The notes beneath the pieces were generated by a model, which was given only the letters and a program-made list of their open reading frames with translations, was not told where the DNA came from and did not search any database. Below are positions 1 to 5,661 of a DNA stretch of 8,388 nucleotides, piece after piece (position 1 is the first letter of the stretch; each line of letters starts with the position of its first letter). The translations under genes and the position numbers were made by a program. This DNA is from Eubacteriales bacterium (lineage in GTDB: Bacteria; Bacillota; Clostridia; Christensenellales; CAG-138). The stretch lies in assembly GCA_028701165.1 (NCBI GenBank), contig JAQVRG010000056.1, forward strand, positions 1-8,388, given 5' to 3'.

Positions 1-677
1 ATTGCAGCAAGTTCATCGACAGCCCGTTTGCACGCACCGGCATTCTGGACGGGAACCCGATCCACGCCGACATGGTCGCGGCGGCGCGGATGGCAAAGTT
101 ACGTTATTGCGTCAACGTGATCATCGACGAAAACAAACGGACGGTCGCGGCGTTTGCGGGCGGCCCGATCGATGCGCATGCGGCGGGCTGCGCGTTTCTG
201 CGCCCGTACTGCGAAGTGTCCGCCAAACCAAGCGATATCGTGATCACGACCAACGGCGGCGCGCCGTTGGATCAAAACATCTATCAATGCGTGAAAGCGA
301 TGACGGCGGCGGAGGCGGCGGCAAAGGAGGGCGGCGTGATCATACTTTGCGCCGCATGCGCGGACGGCGCGGGCGGCGAGAGTTTCTATCGATCGCTTAA
401 GGACTGCGAAAGCGCGAGCGCCCTATATGAAAGCATCATGGAAACGCCGCAGCAGTCTACGATACCCGATCAATGGGAAAGTCAGATTTTAGCGCGCATA
501 CTTAAAAAGCACAGGGTCGTCATGGTGACGCGCCCTGTGCTTGCGGATACCGTGCGCGATATGAAGATGGAATACGCCGCCTCGCTGCAAGAGGCCTTAA
601 AGCGCGCGTACGCCATAACGGGCGAAGGGGCTTCCCTTACGGTGATCCCCAACGGCGTCAGCGTGATCGTTTCATGA
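1..677 (+). CDS. larA: LarA-family (nickel-dependent lactate racemase-like) protein, C-terminal part, 5' end outside window
   Basis: The reading frame is open from base 3 and gives about 224 residues ending at TGA 675-677; the gene begins upstream of the window. The visible part resembles the C-terminal domain of LarA. It has the GILDGNPIHADMVAAARMA segment (about residues 13-31), a FAGGPIDAHAAGC segment, ITTNGGAPLDQNIYQ (the TNGG..LDQN..Q signature of the family) and a WESQ segment near residue 158. Characterised LarA enzymes interconvert D- and L-lactate with a pincer-type nickel nucleotide cofactor. Homologues act on other 2-hydroxy acids, so the substrate here is open. The cofactor-attaching lysine and nickel-binding histidines lie in the N-terminal half and cannot be checked. 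No larB, larC or larE maturation gene is in view. The 3' end overlaps the opposing signalling gene by 6 bases. Family assignment is good; the exact function is not settled. Confidence 0.8.
   Translation, partial: CSKFIDSPFARTGILDGNPIHADMVAAARMAKLRYCVNVIIDENKRTVAAFAGGPIDAHAAGCAFLRPYCEVSAKPSDIVITTNGGAPLDQNIYQCVKAMTAAEAAAKEGGVIILCAACADGAGGESFYRSLKDCESASALYESIMETPQQSTIPDQWESQILARILKKHRVVMVTRPVLADTVRDMKMEYAASLQEALKRAYAITGEGASLTVIPNGVSVIVS
504..542 (-). terminator. Probable intrinsic terminator of the GGDEF gene, inside larA on the antisense strand
   Basis: Bases 507-516 (AAGCACAGGG) pair perfectly with 533-542 (CCCTGTGCTT). Inside that stem, CGTCA 518-522 pairs with TGACG 526-530 around a 3-base loop. 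Read on the minus strand, the hairpin runs straight into five T residues (508 to 504). It lies about 130 to 170 bases past the stop codon of the minus-strand signalling gene, where a terminator would be expected, but within the larA reading frame. Confidence 0.65.
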
Positions 678-2798
678 TTCGGACGTATGGTTGAGGTCGT
701 TGTACCATTTTACAGCCGAGATATACGTTTCATTCAGCGTATCGCAGCTGATGGCGTGCTCCTCGGCGAAACGGGTGATCTCCTCCCAGTTGGAGTAGTC
801 GTAGTGCCCGAAGAAGGCAACGATATCCGAATAAATACCGTCTTTGCCGACGAGGGATTCACGGATATCGTCCGCGACGGGTATCTCGGAAACCAATTCC
901 TCCTTGGTCTTGTCAAGCGCAATGTGCAGAAGCGACAGCATACCCGTAAGGAATACATGGCGTGGATCGCGCTTGGGGCGAAGCAATGGCGCCAAGAGTT
1001 CGCCGAAACGGGCGCGGATCAGGGACAGGCGCACAAGCTCCGTGGGCTTGTCCGCCGCCACGCCCTGCAACGCCAGCATGGCGATCCATTTCTTCAGGTT
1101 TTCCTCGCCTAAGTAGGCGACCGCCATGGGGATGGAGGACATTTTGGAGCGAAGCCCCATCGCAGCGGAGTTCAAAAGCTTGAGAAGCTTATAGGATAAA
1201 GCTACGTCGGTGGATATAATGGCGCTGATCTCCTGGAAGTCCACATAATCGTCCGTGCTGGTAAGCTGGAGCAGGCGGTAATAGTTGGTTTTGAGCGGAT
1301 CGATATCCTTTGTCGTCTTGGTGACGACGGGCTGTTCGAAGAAATAGCCTTGGAACAGCTTAAAGCCGCGCCGCTGCGCCGACTCGTATTCTTCCTTGGT
1401 GGATACGCCGGTGGCGATGAAGGTTTTCTTGGAATTCTGCATGATGAGGCTTTTTTGCAGCGTCCCGTTCATGCCGTTGATCTCTATCTTGCAATAATCC
1501 ACGACATCCAAAAGCACACGGTTGATGTTGCCGTCGTTCACGCCGGTAAGCGCGAGCAGATAGCCGCTGGCGTGCAGCTGACGGTACAGCAGCATTTCGC
1601 TTTCGGAGCAGCTGGCCGAAGCGTGGATTTGGATCACAAATTTGTCCTTAGGCAGGTTCTTTTGCACAACGCCGGAAAAGAGCTGCTTGGTAAACGAAAT
1701 AAAATATTTTGCCTTATTTTCGATTTCGGTTAAGCCGAGAGCGTCGAGTGTCCGGTTGAATTCCGAAAGGTTCACAACACCGTCGCGCTCCTTTACGCCG
1801 CTCGTGCCGTCCAGCAGTTCGTAACCAAAGGTGCGGCCGCTTTTGATGAGAATAGGCTCGATGTTGATATAGATGTTTTTGAACTTCTGCGCCCTGTCGA
1901 ATTTGTCCTCAAAGAAGGTCACGCGGTTGCGCCCCGCAGCCTTCGCTTGGTATAGGGCGATGTCCGCTTTGCGCAAAAGCTCGGAGGAAGTGCCGCCGTG
2001 CTGCGGGAAGAAGGCGACGCCCATGCTCAGAGAGCATTTATCCTCAATATTGGGCATCGTATAGGAAACCAATGCCTTTTTCAGCAATTCCCCATAGTAA
2101 GCGACGCGCGCTTCCATCGAGTCGAACTGGTTGGGCTGATCCAAAAGCAGCAACACAAATTCGTCGCCGCCCAGCCGATACAAATGCCCCTTGAATGCCT
2201 CCACACGCTGCAGGTGCTCCGTCAAACGTTTGAGCATAACGTCGCCCGCGTTGTGACCGTAGGTGTCGTTGATGACCTTGAAATAATCGAGATCCATGAT
2301 CGACATAAGGCCGGATGTGCGCCCGGACTCGATGTCCTGCGCGATCGATTCAAAGTCCTCTTTGAGCTTCTGCCTGTTGGGCGCGCCGGTCAGTTGGTCA
2401 AGATAAGCAAGGCTGTAGAGCCTTTCCTTATCCGTATGCTCCTGCTGGATATCCCGGGCGATGAAAACGCGCGCGGGTTTGTTATCCGCCCAAAGGATGG
2501 AATTTGTCATCACGGTATACAGATGATCGTTGATATCCTTGATCTCAAAGTTGGAAGATCTTCCCAACGTATCGTCAAGCTTTGCGCAGATGTTACATAG
2601 CCCCGGGAAGACATGCGCGTAGCCGTCCTTGCAGGTGGTTGCCTCTGCCCAAATGGCGCGCATATGCGTGCGCGCGCATTCGTTTGCGTAGAGAAGCTCG
2701 CAGTTCCCTGTACGCACGACGATTACGTCCGCGTTATAGGCGCAGAAGATACTAGAAAGAAGCTGTTCCGCTTGCGACCGCTTTTTCCCGAAAATCAT
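672..2798 (-). CDS. PAS-GGDEF-degenerate EAL-HDOD signalling protein (putative diguanylate cyclase)
   Basis: This 708-residue protein has four recognisable parts and no membrane segment, so it is probably cytoplasmic. Residues 1-125 are PAS-like and carry Cys33, Cys41, Cys56 and a CNIC pair (Cys68, Cys71). Residues 128-297 are a GGDEF domain. It has an intact GGDEF motif at 210-214, the metal-binding Asp169 in DLDYFK, and Asn177 and Asp186 of the substrate pocket, so diguanylate cyclase activity (2 GTP to c-di-GMP) is plausible. The usual inhibitory RxxD site is AFKG (201-204) and is missing. Residues 305-490 resemble the EAL part of YuxH-type EAL-HDOD proteins: YELLD at 326-330 and FQGYFFEQP at 482-490. 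The metal ligands needed for phosphodiesterase activity look lost. Residues 500-690 are HDOD-like (LLKLLNSAAMGLR, then SSIPMAVAYLGEENLKKW). The ATG has GGAGA 9 bases upstream on the minus strand. A promoter lies at 2864-2892 and a likely terminator at 504-542. Confidence 0.9.
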   Translation of the reverse strand: MIFGKKRSQAEQLLSSIFCAYNADVIVVRTGNCELLYANECARTHMRAIWAEATTCKDGYAHVFPGLCNICAKLDDTLGRSSNFEIKDINDHLYTVMTNSILWADNKPARVFIARDIQQEHTDKERLYSLAYLDQLTGAPNRQKLKEDFESIAQDIESGRTSGLMSIMDLDYFKVINDTYGHNAGDVMLKRLTEHLQRVEAFKGHLYRLGGDEFVLLLLDQPNQFDSMEARVAYYGELLKKALVSYTMPNIEDKCSLSMGVAFFPQHGGTSSELLRKADIALYQAKAAGRNRVTFFEDKFDRAQKFKNIYINIEPILIKSGRTFGYELLDGTSGVKERDGVVNLSEFNRTLDALGLTEIENKAKYFISFTKQLFSGVVQKNLPKDKFVIQIHASASCSESEMLLYRQLHASGYLLALTGVNDGNINRVLLDVVDYCKIEINGMNGTLQKSLIMQNSKKTFIATGVSTKEEYESAQRRGFKLFQGYFFEQPVVTKTTKDIDPLKTNYYRLLQLTSTDDYVDFQEISAIISTDVALSYKLLKLLNSAAMGLRSKMSSIPMAVAYLGEENLKKWIAMLALQGVAADKPTELVRLSLIRARFGELLAPLLRPKRDPRHVFLTGMLSLLHIALDKTKEELVSEIPVADDIRESLVGKDGIYSDIVAFFGHYDYSNWEEITRFAEEHAISCDTLNETYISAVKWYNDLNHTSES

Positions 2799-2863
2799 GG
2801 CAGTTCTCCGAATCTGTAAAAATGTATGTCCGTTTCCGCTTTTAAGCTTAAAAACTTTTCTTC

Positions 2864-2892
2864 ATTATAAACGCGTCCGCCGCATTTGGGAA
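2864..2892 (-). promoter_or_regulatory. Sigma-A type promoter of the GGDEF gene
   Basis: On the minus strand there is a perfect TATAAT (2869 to 2864), a 17-base spacer, and a weaker -35, TTCCCA (2892 to 2887, four of six matches to TTGACA). Transcription would start near 2857, giving a leader of about 60 bases before the ATG at 2798. The promoter lies downstream of the small-RNA terminator, so the gene need not depend on readthrough. Confidence 0.6.
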
Positions 2893-2964
2893 TCTTTTGC
2901 GGCGGAAAGTTACAAAATATCTATAATTTGGGTATATTTAACGAGTAACGGCGAGAAAACGCAT

Positions 2965-2993
2965 GAAAAAACGGCTCCGATTCGCGGAGCCGT
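2965..2993 (-). terminator. Intrinsic terminator of the candidate small RNA
   Basis: A perfect 9-bp stem, ACGGCTCCG 2971-2979 with CGGAGCCGT 2985-2993, closes a 5-base loop. On the minus strand it is followed directly by six T residues (2971 to 2966). There is no T-run on the plus side, so it is directional. No minus-strand protein gene ends here, which is what first points to a noncoding transcript. Confidence 0.8.
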
Positions 2994-3049
2994 ATAACGT
3001 ATGGTCTGTTATGAAAGGGGGGACTTTCATCACCATTTGTTTCACTTGC
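2965..3049 (-). ncRNA. Candidate small RNA with a C-rich loop, about 85 nt
   Basis: I see a complete transcription unit with no gene in it on the minus strand. An extended -10 box is at 3056-3064, a predicted start near 3049, and an intrinsic terminator ends at 2965. The first hairpin pairs ATGAAAG (3030 to 3024) with CTTTCAT (3017 to 3011) around a six-base UCCCCC loop. Four further pairs (TGGT 3035-3032 with ACCA 3005-3002) extend it across an internal loop. The 5' end before it is A-rich and probably single-stranded. An ATG at about 3036 has no ribosome binding site and no stop before the terminator, so a peptide is unlikely. C-rich exposed loops are known in Gram-positive small RNAs such as RsaE/RoxS and the streptococcal csRNAs, where they bind ribosome binding sites. 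The likeness is in design only; I recognise no known family. The alternative is a leader or attenuator for the GGDEF gene, whose ATG lies 167 bases further on. Confidence 0.55.
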
Positions 3050-3055
3050 AAGCTT

Positions 3056-3064
3056 AGTATACCA
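3056..3064 (-). promoter_or_regulatory. Extended -10 promoter for the candidate small RNA
   Basis: The minus strand reads TGG TATACT (3064 to 3056): a five-of-six -10 box preceded by the TGn extension that can replace a good -35. The -35 region is weak (ATGTAT at 17-base spacing). The predicted start is a G near 3049. Confidence 0.55.
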
Positions 3065-3168
3065 CGCGCGGGACGGGCATACATCACAAAAGTATTGCAA
3101 AGGGCTTAAATCTTTCATAAATAAGCATTGCAAACCATGAGAAAAACATGGCGAATCTCTTTCGATAC

Positions 3169-3218
3169 GCGCTCTGCGTTGCAAAAGAGCGCCCGGTATG
3201 CTAACGTAAGCATACGGG
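3169..3218 (+). promoter_or_regulatory. Two consecutive hairpins in the nudF leader
   Basis: GCGCTCT 3169-3175 pairs with AGAGCGC 3186-3192 around a 10-base loop. CCCGGTATGCT 3192-3202 then pairs with AGCATACGGG 3209-3218 (10 bp, one bulged G, 6-base loop). The second ends 13 bases before the GGAGG of nudF. Neither is followed by a T-run on the plus strand. A smaller stem, CCATG/CATGG, lies at 3135-3151. TTGCAA occurs at 3095, 3128 and 3179. I match this to no known riboswitch, and I find no convincing plus-strand promoter for nudF; the best guess is TTGCAA 3095-3100 with CATAAA 3116-3121 at a short 15-base spacing. Confidence 0.4.
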
Positions 3219-3245
3219 AAAACGACCAAGCGGAGGAATTTGAAT

Positions 3246-3785
3246 ATGATCGATTTAACGGAGAAAACGTTAACGTCGCAGGAAATCTATGACGGGCGCG
3301 TCGTACATCTGTTTCGGGACACGGTAAGGCTGCCGGACGGCAAGGAAAGCGTGCGCGAGGTGATACGGCATCCGGGCGCTGTTTGCGTCGTCCCCGTTAC
3401 GGATGAGGGCGAGGTCGTGATGGTGCGGCAATTCCGTTATCCCTTTGCATCGGCGCTGTTGGAGATTCCGGCAGGGAAGATGGAGGCGGGCGAGAATCCG
3501 CTGGATTGCGCCATGCGGGAGCTGTCGGAGGAAACGGGCGCATGTGCGCGGGAATGGACGGCGCTTGGCGTGGTGTATCCGAGCGTTGCGTATTTGGACG
3601 AGAAGATTTATGTTTATCTTGCACACGGGCTGACGTTTGGCCAAACGCATACGGACGCGGATGAGTTTTTGCAGGTGGAGAAATATCATCTTCACAGCGT
3701 ATTGGACATGGTGATGGAAGGAAGCGTTCCCGACGGAAAAACGCAGATCGCCATACTTAAGGCATGCCGGCTGCTGGGACTGTAG
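3246..3785 (+). CDS. nudF: ADP-ribose pyrophosphatase (Nudix hydrolase)
   Basis: The 179-residue protein carries a perfect Nudix box, GX5EX7REUXEEXGU, at residues 77-99 (Gly77, Glu83, Arg91, Glu92, Glu95, Glu96, Gly98). This is the magnesium-binding catalytic helix of the superfamily. The preceding LLEIPAGKME and VVMVRQFRYPF segments are typical of the ADP-ribose pyrophosphatase branch, which splits ADP-ribose into AMP and ribose 5-phosphate and so removes a reactive by-product of NAD turnover. It is expected to be a cytoplasmic dimer. I chose ATG 3246 because GGAGG (3232-3236) lies 9 bases upstream. An in-frame TTG two codons earlier would be only 3 bases from it. The length is normal for the family. 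The gene stands between the small-RNA locus and the HAD gene, and I see no clear terminator after it. Substrate choice is inferred from family likeness. Confidence 0.9.
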   Translation: MIDLTEKTLTSQEIYDGRVVHLFRDTVRLPDGKESVREVIRHPGAVCVVPVTDEGEVVMVRQFRYPFASALLEIPAGKMEAGENPLDCAMRELSEETGACAREWTALGVVYPSVAYLDEKIYVYLAHGLTFGQTHTDADEFLQVEKYHLHSVLDMVMEGSVPDGKTQIAILKACRLLGL

Positions 3786-3800
3786 CATAGGATCATAAAA

Positions 3801-3860
3801 GACGCGGCATAAAAGGCGTTATGCAGGGATGCACGCTGACGCATAAAAAGCTATGCCGGA
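3801..3860 (+). repeat. Imperfect tandem copy of a small hairpin unit between nudF and the HAD gene
   Basis: GACGCGGCATAAAAGGCG followed by TTATGC (3801-3824) is echoed about 37 bases on by GACGCATAAAAAGC followed by TATGCCGG (3838-3860). Each copy can fold: GCATAA 3807-3812 with TTATGC 3819-3824, and GCATA 3841-3845 with TATGC 3852-3856. There is no T-run, so neither is a clear terminator. The second copy abuts the HAD promoter and could be a regulator site. Confidence 0.35.
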
Positions 3861-3872
3861 ATCTGCCTGCTA

Positions 3873-3881
3873 TGCTATAAT
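3873..3881 (+). promoter_or_regulatory. Extended -10 promoter for the HAD gene and probably folD
   Basis: TGC TATAAT at 3873-3881 is a perfect -10 with the TGn extension. The -35 region is poor (ATGCCG at 3853-3858). Transcription would begin near 3888, about 27 bases before the TTG start. Confidence 0.6.
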
Positions 3882-3914
3882 GTCGAGCAGCGAAGCTTTA
3901 AGGAGGTAAAGGTA

Positions 3915-4745
3915 TTGGATTTTAGCGGATGGGCGCTGTATTGTGATTTGGACGGCAGCCTGTTGAATTCTTTCGGTGAGGTCACATTAAAAAGCCAAAA
4001 GGCTATCAATGCGTTTGTTCGGGACGGCGGGCTTTTCGGCCTTTGCACGGGACGCGCGACGCAGAACGCTTTTTCGCGTTTGCCGGACGTGGCGGTTAAC
4101 GCGCCTTCCGTGGTCTTTAACGGCGCCGCCGTATATGATGATACGCGCAAAGCGTATACGCAGATCCATTTGATCGACAAATCCGCCGCCATGCAGGCGG
4201 TCAAATGGTGCGTGACACGTTTTCCGCACATCGACGCGCAGATCTATACGCCGGATGAGATCATCTATGCGTCGGACCCGACGAATGCCGATCCCGCCTT
4301 TTTAGATATCCACAGGCCTTGCCGATTCCTGCGCCCGGACGAGACAGCGGCGTTTGACTGGCTGAAATGCTTGTTCTTTGGCAGCGGAGAATCGCTTTTA
4401 CAGCTTGAGGCGTACGTTGTGCAAAACGGACTTGCCGCGCGCATGGCTCTTGTGCATTCGGCTACCGACATCACGGAGGGCGCGAAATATCTTGAGCTTG
4501 TGCCGCTGCATATCAGCAAGGGCAGCGCCATCGCGTCCCTGCGTACGCTTGATGCGCTCAAAGGACGCAAGATCGCCGGCTTTGGCGATTATTACAACGA
4601 CATTGACTTCCTGCAGGCTTCGGATTATGCGTTTGCGCCGCAGACGGCGCTGCCGGAGGTCAAGGCCGTCGCGTACAAGGTGGTATCGGGTAACAATGAC
4701 AATCCGGTATGCGATATTATAGAAGAAATACAGCGCCTGTCATAA
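3915..4745 (+). CDS. Cof-type HAD-IIB family sugar/nucleotide phosphatase
   Basis: All four HAD motifs are present in this 276-residue protein. Motif I is DLDGS (Asp11 nucleophile, Asp13 acid/base), motif II is CTGR (Thr45), motif III has Lys202 in SKGSAI, and motif IV is GDYYND (225-230, with Asp225 and Asp229). The long stretch between motifs II and III, about residues 75-195, is the C2-type cap that defines the Cof/HAD-IIB group. These are cytoplasmic magnesium-dependent phosphatases acting on small phosphates such as sugar phosphates, flavin nucleotides or pyridoxal phosphate; the substrate cannot be read from sequence. The start is TTG at 3915, fixed by AGGAGG (3901-3906) 8 bases upstream; no ATG fits. 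The gene has its own promoter, and folD begins 39 bases after its stop, so the two are probably co-transcribed. Whether the enzyme serves folate or vitamin metabolism is unknown. Confidence 0.88.
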   Translation: MDFSGWALYCDLDGSLLNSFGEVTLKSQKAINAFVRDGGLFGLCTGRATQNAFSRLPDVAVNAPSVVFNGAAVYDDTRKAYTQIHLIDKSAAMQAVKWCVTRFPHIDAQIYTPDEIIYASDPTNADPAFLDIHRPCRFLRPDETAAFDWLKCLFFGSGESLLQLEAYVVQNGLAARMALVHSATDITEGAKYLELVPLHISKGSAIASLRTLDALKGRKIAGFGDYYNDIDFLQASDYAFAPQTALPEVKAVAYKVVSGNNDNPVCDIIEEIQRLS

Positions 4746-4770
4746 GCTGGCGCGTCATGAGAAACGGAAC

Positions 4771-4776
4771 GGGGGG
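4771..4776 (+). promoter_or_regulatory. Unusual all-G ribosome binding site of folD
   Basis: Six consecutive G residues lie 8 bases before the folD ATG at 4785. This fixes the start but departs from the GGAGG used by neighbouring genes. The run matches the C6 stretch of the candidate small RNA. Confidence 0.7.
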
Positions 4777-4784
4777 CTTGCAAT

Positions 4785-5636
4785 ATGGGTGTTATCGTAA
4801 AGGGAAAGCCGGTAGCGGACGCGCTGCTTGCTAAGGTACAAGCGGACGCGGAGGCGCTTAGGCAAAACGGCGCGCCCTTATGCTTGGCCGTGATTTTGGT
4901 GGGCGACGATCCGGCGTCAAAAATATACGTAGGAAAGAAACACGAGACCTGCGAGAGGGTCGGTATCCAATCGCGCATGTACCATTTGGCGGAATCGGTT
5001 TCGCAGCAGGAGCTTTTGGAGCTGATTGAAAAGCTGAACAAGGACGCGCAGGTAACGGGCATCCTTGTGCAGTTGCCGCTGCCTGCGCACATCCATGCAA
5101 GGCAGGTGCTCCGCTCTATCGACACGCATAAGGATGTGGACGCTTTCTCCATGCTGCTGGATATGAGCGGGGACGACTTGGTACCCTGCACAGCCGGCGG
5201 CATTCTCGAGCTTATCCATTCCACAGGCGTAGAAATAGCGGGAAAGAATTGCGTCGTGGTGGGGCGAAGCAACATCGTGGGGAAACCCATGGCGATGCTG
5301 CTGCTGCATGAAAACGGCACCGTGACCATTTGCCACAGCGGCACGGTTGATCTTGGCGATCAAACGCGGCAGGCGGACATCCTGATCGTTGCGGTAGGAA
5401 AGAAGAAGCTCATTACCGCGGATATGGTCAAGGACGGCGCGTTTGTGGTGGATATCGGCATGAACCGGGACGCGTCGGGCAAGCTTTGCGGCGACGTGGA
5501 TTTTGAAGCCATAAAGGAAAAGGCCTCCTATATTACGCCCGTACCGGGCGGCGTGGGGCCTATGACCATAGCGATGCTGATGTATAACACCGTGGAAGCC
5601 GCCAAAAGGCAGTTCGCGGTGCGGCGAGATATATAG
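4785..5636 (+). CDS. folD: Bifunctional methylenetetrahydrofolate dehydrogenase / methenyltetrahydrofolate cyclohydrolase
   Basis: FolD converts 5,10-methylene-THF to 5,10-methenyl-THF with NAD(P) and then to 10-formyl-THF, linking one-carbon units to purine and formyl-methionine synthesis; many anaerobes also use it in acetate-forming pathways. The 283-residue protein has the catalytic Tyr48 and Lys52 in SKIYVGKK, the folate-site QLPLP (96-100, Gln96), DVDAF (117-121, Asp119), the Rossmann-fold VVVGRSNIVGKP (157-168) and the C-terminal PVPGGVGPMT (252-261). Two departures stand out. The usual DVDGF is DVDAF, and the usual PCTP is PCTA in VPCTAGGIL (133-141). Key catalytic residues are intact, so activity is expected. 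The start is ATG 4785. Its stop lies 25 bases from the converging ogt gene, with no clear terminator between. Confidence 0.95.
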   Translation: MGVIVKGKPVADALLAKVQADAEALRQNGAPLCLAVILVGDDPASKIYVGKKHETCERVGIQSRMYHLAESVSQQELLELIEKLNKDAQVTGILVQLPLPAHIHARQVLRSIDTHKDVDAFSMLLDMSGDDLVPCTAGGILELIHSTGVEIAGKNCVVVGRSNIVGKPMAMLLLHENGTVTICHSGTVDLGDQTRQADILIVAVGKKKLITADMVKDGAFVVDIGMNRDASGKLCGDVDFEAIKEKASYITPVPGGVGPMTIAMLMYNTVEAAKRQFAVRRDI

Positions 5637-5661
5637 GATTGCGCTTTTATACCGTTAAAGA

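Noticed and set aside
672..2798. Several long open frames on the plus strand opposite the GGDEF gene (for example 687-1112 and 1998-2600).
   Set aside because: They lack ribosome binding sites and recognisable domains, and are explained by the high GC content of the opposing gene.
2799..3000. A c-di-GMP (GEMM) riboswitch upstream of the GGDEF gene.
   Set aside because: I looked for the conserved GEMM core and the tetraloop-receptor layout and did not find them; the structure present is a simple terminator and a C-loop hairpin.
2921..3229. A 102-codon open frame on the minus strand across the nudF leader and small-RNA region.
   Set aside because: It has no ribosome binding site, runs through a strong terminator hairpin, and its composition does not look like a folded protein.
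3240..3248. TTG at 3240 as the nudF start.
   Set aside because: It lies only 3 bases from GGAGG, whereas ATG 3246 lies 9 bases away and begins a family-typical N-terminus.
4746..4784. A tetrahydrofolate riboswitch in front of folD.
   Set aside because: The gap is only 39 bases with no paired structure, too short for that element.
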